Assembly (NCBI RefSeq): GCF_030295405.1
Contig: NZ_AP027080.1
Location: 1,178,001 to 1,242,000 of the forward strand
Origin: Mesoterricola silvestris
Lineage (GTDB): Bacteria; Acidobacteriota; Holophagae; Holophagales; Holophagaceae
DNA length: 64,000 nucleotides
Direction of reading: 5' to 3'
Positions 26,397 to 32,872 of this stretch are shown in pieces (the first letter of the stretch is position 1; each line of letters starts with the position of its first letter). Both the position numbers and the translations under genes were made by a program. The notes below the pieces were generated by a model, which worked only from the letters and a program-made list of their open reading frames with translations, did no database searches and was not told the origin of the DNA.

Positions 26397-27349
26397 TGAA
26401 CCTGGCCCGGCCCCCGCTGGCCTGCGTCCCCCCGCCCTGGGCCCGGGGCGCCCACCTGCAGACCCTCGCGGCCCAGTACCTCCCCAATCCCCTCCCGGAC
26501 CTGCCCTGGCAACCCCTGCGCCTGGACCTGGGCGACGGGGACGCCCTGGCCCTGCGGGCCCTGGACGGCACCACCGGCGTGGCCGTGCACCTCTTCCACG
26601 GGCTGGGCGGCAGCGTGGAAGGCCACTACATGCGAAGGCTGGCCGCGCGCCTTCACGCCCAGGGCCACGCCGTGCTGGCCGCCAACCACCGCGGCGCCGG
26701 GGAGGGTGCCGGCCTGGCCCGGCACACCTACCACAGCGGCGCCACCGCCGACATGGCAGCCGTGCTGCGCCTGGGCCGCCAGCGCTTCCCGGGCCAGCTC
26801 CAGGTGGCCGTGGGCTTCTCCATCAGCGCCAACATCCTGCTCCTCCTGGCCGGCCGCGACCGCCACCTGGACCTCCCCGACCGCGCCATCGCCGTGAACC
26901 CCCCCGCCGACCTGGAAGCCTGCTCCCAGCGCCTGGGCGTGGGCTTCAACCGCGTCTACGACCAGTACTTCCTCCAGCGCCTGCGCCGGGAGGTCCAGGG
27001 CCGCCCCGGCGGCGAAGCCGCCCGCGCCACCCGCACCCTGCGCGCCTTCGACGCCGCCTACACCGCCCCCCAGGCCGGCTTCCCCACCCGGGAGGCCTAC
27101 TACGCCCTCTGCTCCTGCGGCCCCCACCTGGCCGGCATCCAGGTGCCCACCGTCATCCTCACCTCCCGGGACGACCCCTTCGCCCCCGCCTCCGACCTCC
27201 TGGTCCGGCCGGTCCCGCCCTCCGTCCACCTCCACGTGGAGGCCACGGGCGGCCACATGGGCTACATCACCCGTAACCTCCCCGACCGCCGCTGGCTGGA
27301 CTACGCGGTTACCCACTACCTCGCGGCACTGGCCGCCTTCCGGCCCTGA
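26396..27349 (+). CDS. YheT-family alpha/beta hydrolase
   Basis: 317 residues. It has the family opening PPPWARGAHLQTLAAQY, the HLFHGLGGSVEGHYMRRLA oxyanion region, the nucleophile in VGFSISANILL (G-x-S-x-S), an acid in LTSRDDPFAP and a terminal His in TGGHMGY. These hydrolases (AB hydrolase 4/UPF0017) act on esters of unknown nature. The ATG overlaps the UbiX stop by one base (TGATG), so the two are translationally coupled. It is the last gene of the four-gene operon and is followed by a large palindrome. Confidence 0.88.
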   Translation: MNLARPPLACVPPPWARGAHLQTLAAQYLPNPLPDLPWQPLRLDLGDGDALALRALDGTTGVAVHLFHGLGGSVEGHYMRRLAARLHAQGHAVLAANHRGAGEGAGLARHTYHSGATADMAAVLRLGRQRFPGQLQVAVGFSISANILLLLAGRDRHLDLPDRAIAVNPPADLEACSQRLGVGFNRVYDQYFLQRLRREVQGRPGGEAARATRTLRAFDAAYTAPQAGFPTREAYYALCSCGPHLAGIQVPTVILTSRDDPFAPASDLLVRPVPPSVHLHVEATGGHMGYITRNLPDRRWLDYAVTHYLAALAAFRP

Positions 27350-27425
27350 AGCCCGCGGGTCTGCGCGGGGGCGGTAAGGGTGCTCGGCGGCGGGAACGTT
27401 GCGGTCTGTCCGACCCGTTCCTGCC

Positions 27426-27790
27426 GGTGGCCGCAGGTCCAGGCGGCCGGGTTTCGGATTCCCCCTTCGACCCAGCGGGGTTCCATCGGGTGGCGCCGAC
27501 CCACCGGTACCGTCGGATCCCAGTCCTCGCTTCGCTGCGGGCTGGATCCTCCGGTTAGCCGTAAGATGGGCGTCGGTGGATGGGGAGCCCCATTCCCTTT
27601 GGCTCGAAATCCCGACGCCCAATGCACCGATCCCGAGCTACGGCTAACCGGAGGATCCAGCCCGCAGCGAAGCGAGGACTGGGATCCGACGGTACCGGTG
27701 GGTCGGCGCCTTGGGTTGGGACACCGGTGGGCCGGGGGGTGAATCGGGGACACGGCCGGGGGAACCTGGGGCCACCGGCAGGGATCATCG
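27426..27790. repeat. Large palindromic element with perfect 72-bp inverted repeats
   Basis: The core arms 27492-27563 and 27639-27710 are exact reverse complements over 72 bp, starting and ending with GGCGCC. The 75-bp loop has a smaller symmetry, GGGCGTCGG/CCGACGCCC. Outside the core, degenerate arms continue: CTGCCGGTGGCC near 27421 matches GGCCACCGGCAG near 27770 in reverse complement, giving a total of about 365 bp. It carries no convincing coding frame. The gap 27350-27859 between yheT and sod holds nothing else. It could be a non-autonomous mobile element or a very strong bidirectional terminator. Confidence 0.85.
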
Positions 27791-27859
27791 GGGCCGTCCA
27801 CCCCCTTGGAAACAACGGCGCCGGGCCCCCGAAGGTGCCCGGCGCCCCATGGGTGCGAC

Positions 27860-28438
27860 CTACCGTGCGAACCGCTTGGAGACTTCGGCCCAGTTGATGT
27901 TTTCGTTGAACGCGTTGATGTAGTCCGGGCGCTTGATGCCGTAGTCCACCATGAAGGCGTGCTCCCAGCTGTCCAGCACCAGGAGGAGGTCCTGCTCGAT
28001 GGGCAGGCCCAGGTGGTGCTCGGCGATGAAGTAGGTGTGGAGCTTGCCGTCGCGGCGGTTGCGGGTGAGCAGGGCCCAGCCGGGGCCGGAGAGGGCGGTG
28101 GCCTTGAGGTCGGCGACGAGCTTGTCCTTGCCGCCCTGGGCGTCCAGGGCTTTCTGCAGCTCGGGGGAGATGGAGGCGTTGGCGCCCAGGTTCTCGAAGT
28201 AGAGCTCGTGGAGGAAGGAGCCGTTGAAGGCCACGGCCTCCCGGCGCTTGAGCTCCGTGTACTCGCTGAAGGAGTAGTTGGGCTTGGTGTTGTCGGCTTC
28301 GGCGAGCTTGGATTCGATCTCGTTCAGCTTGGCCACGTAGCCTTTGTAGAGGGTGAAGTGCTGGTCCAGCTGGCTGTCGCTGAAGCCTTTGAGGGCACCG
28401 CCCTTCAGGTGGTCGTAATTCTTGGGTTCATAAGCCAT
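27860..28438 (-). CDS. sod: Iron/manganese superoxide dismutase
   Basis: 192 residues. Expected metal ligands are visible: His in the LDQHFTLYKGYV segment, His in FNGSFLHELYFENL, and Asp and His in VLDSWEHAFMVDYG. The sequence is diverged: the usual HH-x3-Y near the N-terminus has a single His, and GPGWALLTRN replaces GSGWAWL. This matches the branch of Fe/Mn SODs seen in anaerobes and Acidobacteria-like genomes. GGAGGAATTC precedes the ATG. Expected role: cytoplasmic removal of superoxide, useful to an anaerobe that carries an oxygen-sensitive glycyl radical enzyme. Confidence 0.88.
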   Translation of the reverse strand: MAYEPKNYDHLKGGALKGFSDSQLDQHFTLYKGYVAKLNEIESKLAEADNTKPNYSFSEYTELKRREAVAFNGSFLHELYFENLGANASISPELQKALDAQGGKDKLVADLKATALSGPGWALLTRNRRDGKLHTYFIAEHHLGLPIEQDLLLVLDSWEHAFMVDYGIKRPDYINAFNENINWAEVSKRFAR

Positions 28439-28514
28439 GAATTCCTCCTCAACATGCGCGAGCGCATCGCGTATATCCTACCAAACAAGTCGGGAACGGA
28501 AAAAAACAAATTGC

Positions 28515-29060
28515 TCAAGCCTGGAAGCTGGCCGGCGGCTGGGTAAGCCATTGGCCCCCCAGCACCTGGGTGGTCACGGGCACCTGGGGGGTCTTGGGGC
28601 CCCGGTGGGACATGCAGGTGTGCACCGCCACCAGCTTCACGCCCCAGGCCGCGGGGCGCAGGTGGGTCTCCAGGGCCTGGGCGATCTGGTGGGTGAGGCG
28701 CTCCTGCACCTGGAGCCGGTTGGCGTAGCCCTGGACGACCCGCACCAGCTTGGAGAGGCCCACGGTGCCGCCCTCGCCGGGGAGGTAGCCGATGGTGGCG
28801 AAGCCCTCGAAGGGGGCCAGGTGGTGCTCGCAGGTGCTCACGAAGGGCACCCGGTCCAGGATCACGGGGCAGGGGGCCAGGACCCCGGGGAGGGGCTGGA
28901 GTTCCTGGGAGGGATCCTGCCCGTACCCGCTGAGGCGCTCCGCCCAGAAATCGGCGACCCGCTGGGGCGTCTCGGCCAGTTCGGGGGAAGCGGCATCCGC
29001 CCCGAAGGCCCTGAGAAGCTCCCCGACCGCCGCCGCCGCCCTCGCCGTGTCGAACGCCAT
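28515..29060 (-). CDS. folE: GTP cyclohydrolase I (FolE)
   Basis: 181 residues from ATG 29060, with GGGAGG 5 nt upstream; a GTG two codons earlier is possible. The zinc and catalytic residues are in STCEHHLAPFEG and HTCMSHRGPKTP, and VGLSKLVRVVQGYANRLQVQERLT is the typical core. It forms dihydroneopterin triphosphate from GTP for folate or related pterins. It is upstream of sod on the same strand, 76 bp away, with no other folate gene nearby. Confidence 0.95.
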   Translation of the reverse strand: MAFDTARAAAAVGELLRAFGADAASPELAETPQRVADFWAERLSGYGQDPSQELQPLPGVLAPCPVILDRVPFVSTCEHHLAPFEGFATIGYLPGEGGTVGLSKLVRVVQGYANRLQVQERLTHQIAQALETHLRPAAWGVKLVAVHTCMSHRGPKTPQVPVTTQVLGGQWLTQPPASFQA

Positions 29061-29091
29061 GGACACCTCCCGGTGTCCAGGGTGCCACCAA

Positions 29092-29679
29092 TCACGCCAG
29101 GAGGGTGAAGGTGTTGTTCATGGCGGCCAACTGAGCCGCCGCAGAGGCCTGGAGCAGGTAGGGCTGGGAGGTGGAGGTGCCCGCGCCGGAGGCGGCGTCG
29201 GCCTCGGAGGCCCCGGCGGCGGCCTGGGCCTTGGCGTCGGCCGTGAGGGTCCCGGAGCCGTAGGCCTTGCGGGCCTGGGCCGCCAGGAGGGCGAGGGTCG
29301 AACCGCTGGCGGTGGCCGCGTCGAAGCCCAGGAACCCCGAGGTGGCGTCCCCGAAGAGTTCGGAAAGGGAGGAGGAGCTGGAGGCGCTGGACAGGCCCGA
29401 GACCAACTGGGCCGTGTCGAGGCCCAGCAGCCCGGTGGCCTGGGTGGTCCCGTCGGCGGTGCCCGAGGCCTGCAGGGCCTTGCCCTGGGTGTAGATGGCC
29501 GAGACCAGGGGGGCGTTGTTGGCCTGGCTCACCAGGGCGGAGAGGGGATCCGAGGAGGTGGATTGGCTGTTGGAATAGGCCTGGGCCAGCACCTGGAAGA
29601 CCGCGTTCGCCCGGCTCGTGGTGGCCAGGGTGGACTGGTAGGCATAGGTGCCGAGGGCTGCGGTCGCGTCGATGGTCAT
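29092..29679 (-). CDS. Ala/Ser/Thr-rich low-complexity hypothetical protein
   Basis: 195 residues, unusually rich in Ala, Ser, Thr and Gly, without Cys or Trp, and with no signal peptide. The N-terminus (TIDATAALGTYAYQSTLATTSRANAVFQVLAQAYS) looks like an amphipathic helix of the kind found in flagellin or secreted filament proteins, but no family is recognisable. It sits 31 bp upstream of folE on the same strand and is divergent from purM. Codon usage matches its neighbours and the frame is open throughout, so a real gene is likely. Confidence 0.65.
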   Translation of the reverse strand: MTIDATAALGTYAYQSTLATTSRANAVFQVLAQAYSNSQSTSSDPLSALVSQANNAPLVSAIYTQGKALQASGTADGTTQATGLLGLDTAQLVSGLSSASSSSSLSELFGDATSGFLGFDAATASGSTLALLAAQARKAYGSGTLTADAKAQAAAGASEADAASGAGTSTSQPYLLQASAAAQLAAMNNTFTLLA

Positions 29680-29771
29680 GGTCCACCTGGTCTGTTCATC
29701 GGCAGGTCGGGGGCGTTCCTGTAGGCCTAATCCGGGCTTTCTTGTGGGATCATCGAAGCCGGGAGCGCTCC

Positions 29772-30809
29772 ATGTCTGAAGCCAAAGTCACCTACGCCGC
29801 CTCCGGTGTGGACATCAACCGCCAGGACGACGCCCTGGCCCGCATCAAGCCCCTGGTGAAGGCCACCCGGACGCCGGGGGTGCGCAGCGACCTGGGCCTC
29901 TTCGGGGGGCTCTATTCCGCGAAATTCGAGGAACAGGCGCCCATCCTGGTCAGTTCCATGGACGGCGTGGGCACCAAGATGAAGGTGGCCCGCCTCGCCG
30001 GGATCTGGGACACCGTGGGCGCCGACCTGGTGAACCACTGCATCAACGATATCCTCGTCCAGGGCGCGCGCCCCCTGTTCTTCCTGGACTACGTGGCCGC
30101 CCAGCGCCTGGAGCCCGAGGTCATCGAGCAGATCGTCAAGGGCATGGCGCGGGCCTGCTCCGAAGGGGGCCTGGCCCTCATCGGCGGCGAAATGGCCGAG
30201 ATGCCCGGCGTCTACGCCGAGGGCGAGGTGGACGTGGCCGGCACCATCGTCGGCGTGGTGGACGAGCCCCAGCTCCTGCCCCGCCTGGAGGCCATGGCCC
30301 CCGGCGACGTGCTCATCGGCCTGCGCTCCTCGGGCCTGCACACCAACGGCTACTCCCTGGCCCGGAAGGTCTGCTTCGAGCTGGCGGGCCTGGGCGTGGG
30401 GGACCTCCTCCCCGGCACGGACCGCACCGTGGCCGAGGCCCTGCTGGCGGTGCACCGCAGCTACCTGAAGCCGGTGCTGCCCCTGGTGCGCGCCGGCAGG
30501 CTCGTGGCCATGGCCCACATCACGGGCGGGGGCCTCACGGACAACCTTCCCCGGGTCCTCCCCTCCCACCTGGACGCGGCCATCGACACCGGCAGCTGGG
30601 AGATCCCGGCCCTCTTCCGGTTCCTCATGGACCGCGCGGGCCTGCCCCTGGACGATGCCCGCCGCTCCTTCAACCTGGGGGTGGGCATGGTGCTCGTCGT
30701 CCCCGCGGCCGGGGCCGCGTCGGTGCTGAAGGACCTGGCCGCGGCCGGCGAGGATCCCTGGGTGCTGGGCGAACTGGCGCGGGGAACCGGGAAGGTGACC
30801 TATCGCTGA
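29772..30809 (+). CDS. purM: Phosphoribosylformylglycinamidine cyclo-ligase (AIR synthetase, PurM)
   Basis: 345 residues. It has the PurM ATP-binding loop in SMDGVGTKMKVA, the NDILVQGARPLFFLDY segment, GGEMAEMPGVY and the C-terminal HITGGGLTDNLPRVL and FNLGVGMVLV motifs. It closes the imidazole ring to give AIR in purine synthesis. The start is ATG 29772, agreeing with the family's usual opening (YAASGVDI). No other pur gene is adjacent. The stop codon lies inside the 5' coding region of the acyltransferase that follows. Confidence 0.95.
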   Translation: MSEAKVTYAASGVDINRQDDALARIKPLVKATRTPGVRSDLGLFGGLYSAKFEEQAPILVSSMDGVGTKMKVARLAGIWDTVGADLVNHCINDILVQGARPLFFLDYVAAQRLEPEVIEQIVKGMARACSEGGLALIGGEMAEMPGVYAEGEVDVAGTIVGVVDEPQLLPRLEAMAPGDVLIGLRSSGLHTNGYSLARKVCFELAGLGVGDLLPGTDRTVAEALLAVHRSYLKPVLPLVRAGRLVAMAHITGGGLTDNLPRVLPSHLDAAIDTGSWEIPALFRFLMDRAGLPLDDARRSFNLGVGMVLVVPAAGAASVLKDLAAAGEDPWVLGELARGTGKVTYR

Positions 30810-30858
30810 GCCCTCCTCCAAGGCCCGGGTCGATTCCCTGGACATCTTCCGGGGCCTG

Positions 30859-31869
30859 ATGGCCTTCGCCGTGGCCATCTACCACTTCGCCAACTGGTAC
30901 CCCGTGTTCCCCGCGGGCCAGTTCGCCGCCTACACCACCAAGAAGGTGGGGGCCTACGGCGTGGAAGGCTTCTTCATCATCAGCGGGTTCTGCTTCTTCT
31001 ACCTGTACGGGGCGGAGACCCTGACGCGGCGGGGGTTGAGGGACTTCCACATCAAGCGCTTCCTGCGCATCGCGCCGCTGTACTACCTGGCCGTGGGCGC
31101 CAACCTCGTCTTCGGCCTCAACGCGGGGCCGCAGCACACCCTGCGCATGGTGGCGGAGAACGGCAGCTTCCTCTTCGGATTCATCCACCCCAATCATTCC
31201 CTGGTGACCGGGGGCTGGTCCATCGGGCTCGAGTACGTCTTCTACCTGGCCTTCCCGCTCCTGGCCTGGGCCGCGGCGCGGTGGAAGCCCTTCCTGGCCC
31301 TGGCGACCCTGGCCCTCCTGGCGCTCTCGGCGCCCTGGTCCTTCACGTACGTGCCCCAGGCCTCCTGGGCCGGGGACATGAAGTTCCACACCTACGTCCA
31401 CGTGGCCAACCACGCGTTCCTCTTCCTCCTGGGCGGCGTGGTGGCCCAGGCCCGGCTGGCCTGGAGGGGCCGGCTATCCACCCCGGTCTTCCTGGGGCTG
31501 TGCCTGGCCCTGGCCCTGGCCTTCACCCTGAGGTACCGCAACTTCTACGACGACTTCGTGATCATGGTGGGCTGGCCCCGCTACTACTTCTGCGCGGTGT
31601 GCTTCGCCGCCGTGGCCGTGTTCGCGTTCTACGATTTCCCCGATTCGTGGGTGAAGACCACCGGGAAGTTCCTGGGCGAGGTGAGCTACTCGGTGTACCT
31701 CCTCCACCCCCTGGTGCAGGAGGCCCTCCTCCACGCCGCCCCCGGAGGGCTGGGCCCCTGGACGGGCTTCTTCCTGGGCCTGGCCCTCACCCTCGGCCTC
31801 TCGGCCCTCACCTACCGTTTCATCGAAAAGCCCATGATGGGCCAAGCCCGCAGGCTCTGCCGGGCCTGA
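30859..31869 (+). CDS. Acyltransferase 3 family membrane protein (start codon probably upstream and non-canonical)
   Basis: 336 residues from the first canonical ATG, with about ten hydrophobic helices, the R-F-L-R-I-A-P-L-Y-Y motif of the family and EVSYSVYLLHPLVQE near the end. These inner-membrane enzymes transfer acetyl or other acyl groups to exported glycans or lipids. The characteristic N-terminal motif R-x-x-x-L-D-x-x-R-G, here RVDSLDIFRG, is encoded just upstream of that ATG, in frame, from about 30826. The frame is open back to 30799 but has no ATG, GTG or TTG there; ATC at 30802, behind GGGAAGG, is the likeliest initiator. That start would overlap purM by 8 bp. Confidence 0.8.
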   Translation: MAFAVAIYHFANWYPVFPAGQFAAYTTKKVGAYGVEGFFIISGFCFFYLYGAETLTRRGLRDFHIKRFLRIAPLYYLAVGANLVFGLNAGPQHTLRMVAENGSFLFGFIHPNHSLVTGGWSIGLEYVFYLAFPLLAWAAARWKPFLALATLALLALSAPWSFTYVPQASWAGDMKFHTYVHVANHAFLFLLGGVVAQARLAWRGRLSTPVFLGLCLALALAFTLRYRNFYDDFVIMVGWPRYYFCAVCFAAVAVFAFYDFPDSWVKTTGKFLGEVSYSVYLLHPLVQEALLHAAPGGLGPWTGFFLGLALTLGLSALTYRFIEKPMMGQARRLCRA

Positions 31870-31932
31870 AATCCGGGCCAACGCATGGTGGGCGTTATGT
31901 TTAATGTCAATCCTTGAAACCATTTCCTTTTG

Positions 31933-32080
31933 CTTTTCCCAGCGCCCCAGCGAGCCCTCAGCGCCCCAGCGTTTAATCTTTTCCTTGGGTTTCCGGCGCG
32001 ATTGTCCTAGTCGCGCCGAGGGAACCCAGAAAAAGAATAAACGCTGGGACGCTGAGGGCTCGCTGGGGCGCTGGGAAAAG
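31933..32080. repeat. 148-bp near-perfect hairpin element
   Basis: Arms 31933-31975 and 32038-32080 are reverse complements at 42 of 43 positions. Each arm contains a direct repeat of CAGCGCCCCAGCG. A second, inner stem (GGCGCGA/TCGCGCC with flanking TTGGGTT and AACCCA) closes a short loop, TTGTCCTAG. It follows the acyltransferase stop by 64 bp and has no coding content. Transcribed, it would form a very stable hairpin. It is unrelated in sequence to the other palindromes in the window. Confidence 0.85.
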
Positions 32081-32109
32081 AATGAACTGCTCTTTTGTTC
32101 AATTCCGGC

Positions 32110-32214
32110 TTACCGCACGACCAGGTCCACGATCAGCGCCAGCAGGATCCCCACCAGCGCCGCCAGGCCCCAGGCCCTTCGCCGGATCTGAGTCATGGGA
32201 ACCGAGGGAATCAT
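32110..32214 (-). CDS. Possible 34-residue single-span membrane peptide
   Basis: An open frame directly downstream of the TetR gene (6 nt after its stop) encodes MIPSVPMTQIRRRAWG followed by a hydrophobic stretch, LAALVGILLALIVDLVV, which could span the membrane with positive residues on the N-terminal side. A shorter start at 32196 gives 28 residues. No ribosome binding site is evident for either, so it may be chance. Confidence 0.3.
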   Translation of the reverse strand: MIPSVPMTQIRRRAWGLAALVGILLALIVDLVVR

Positions 32215-32220
32215 GTTCGG

Positions 32221-32784
32221 CTACTTGCCGTAGAACCTGATCAGTTCCCCCTTGATCAGCTCCCGTTCCTCCTCCGTGAACTGGACCAGGTTGAAGACGT
32301 CGATCATGGTGAGGCATTCCACGGCCAGGGTGACGATGGCGGTCCTGGCGAACCCGCCGGCGTCGCGGTTCCGGCGGCATCCCTCCAGGCGCCGGGCGAA
32401 GATCGCCCGCCAGGGATCCAGGAAGGGGGTGTCCTTGCGGAAGTCCGAACCGTAGAGCCGGATCATCCCCCGGGCCAGGTCCGCGGTGGCCTCCCGGCTG
32501 GCGGGCTCGAAGCCGGTGTCCACGTAGGCCCGCGTCTCCTCGGGCGTCCCGATCTCCGCGGATTGGCTCGCGTTCCGGGTGAGGGTGTCGTACTGGTGGA
32601 TGATCTCCGCCACCACCCCCTCGATGAGGGCGTCCTTGGTGGGGAAGTGATGCATCAGGCCGCCCTTGCTGACGCCCGAGCGCTTGACCACGGCGTCGAG
32701 GGTGAGGATGCCCTCCCCCTCCCGGAGGATCCCGATCGCCGCCTGGAGGATGAGGTCCCGGGTTCCGGTGCTCTTTGCATTCAA
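32221..32784 (-). CDS. TetR-family transcriptional regulator
   Basis: 187 residues. The helix-turn-helix is clear at residues 8-55 (LTLDAVVKRSGVSKGGLMHHFPTKDALIEGV), with the KGGLMHHF pattern of the TetR groups that regulate efflux or fatty acid genes. The effector domain is followed by TEEERELIKGELIRFYG. A symmetrical site of the common TetR type sits just upstream, so it is probably autoregulated. No obvious target gene is divergent from it; the tricorn-like gene upstream is on the same strand, 88 bp away, and ends there. Confidence 0.88.
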   Translation of the reverse strand: MNAKSTGTRDLILQAAIGILREGEGILTLDAVVKRSGVSKGGLMHHFPTKDALIEGVVAEIIHQYDTLTRNASQSAEIGTPEETRAYVDTGFEPASREATADLARGMIRLYGSDFRKDTPFLDPWRAIFARRLEGCRRNRDAGGFARTAIVTLAVECLTMIDVFNLVQFTEEERELIKGELIRFYGK

Positions 32785-32802
32785 GGGAGGCCTCCTGGCT
32801 AC

Positions 32803-32820
32803 AGACCGTCTAGTCGGTCT
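32803..32820. promoter_or_regulatory. Probable TetR operator
   Basis: Perfect inverted repeat AGACCG/CGGTCT around TCTAGT, 19 nt upstream of the TetR start codon. On the minus strand it reads AGACCGACTAGACGGTCT, closely resembling sites bound by TetR repressors of the ACCGACTAGACGGT type. Confidence 0.65.
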
Positions 32821-32872
32821 TGGTCAACATACCGCCCGGTTCATCCCGGGTCAAGGGACTTACCGGTTCCAT

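Noticed and set aside
27380-27897. Several short frames inside the 27.4-27.8 kb palindrome, giving similar peptides from both strands
   Set aside because: The peptide similarity is a by-product of the perfect inverted repeat; there is no start context and no domain.
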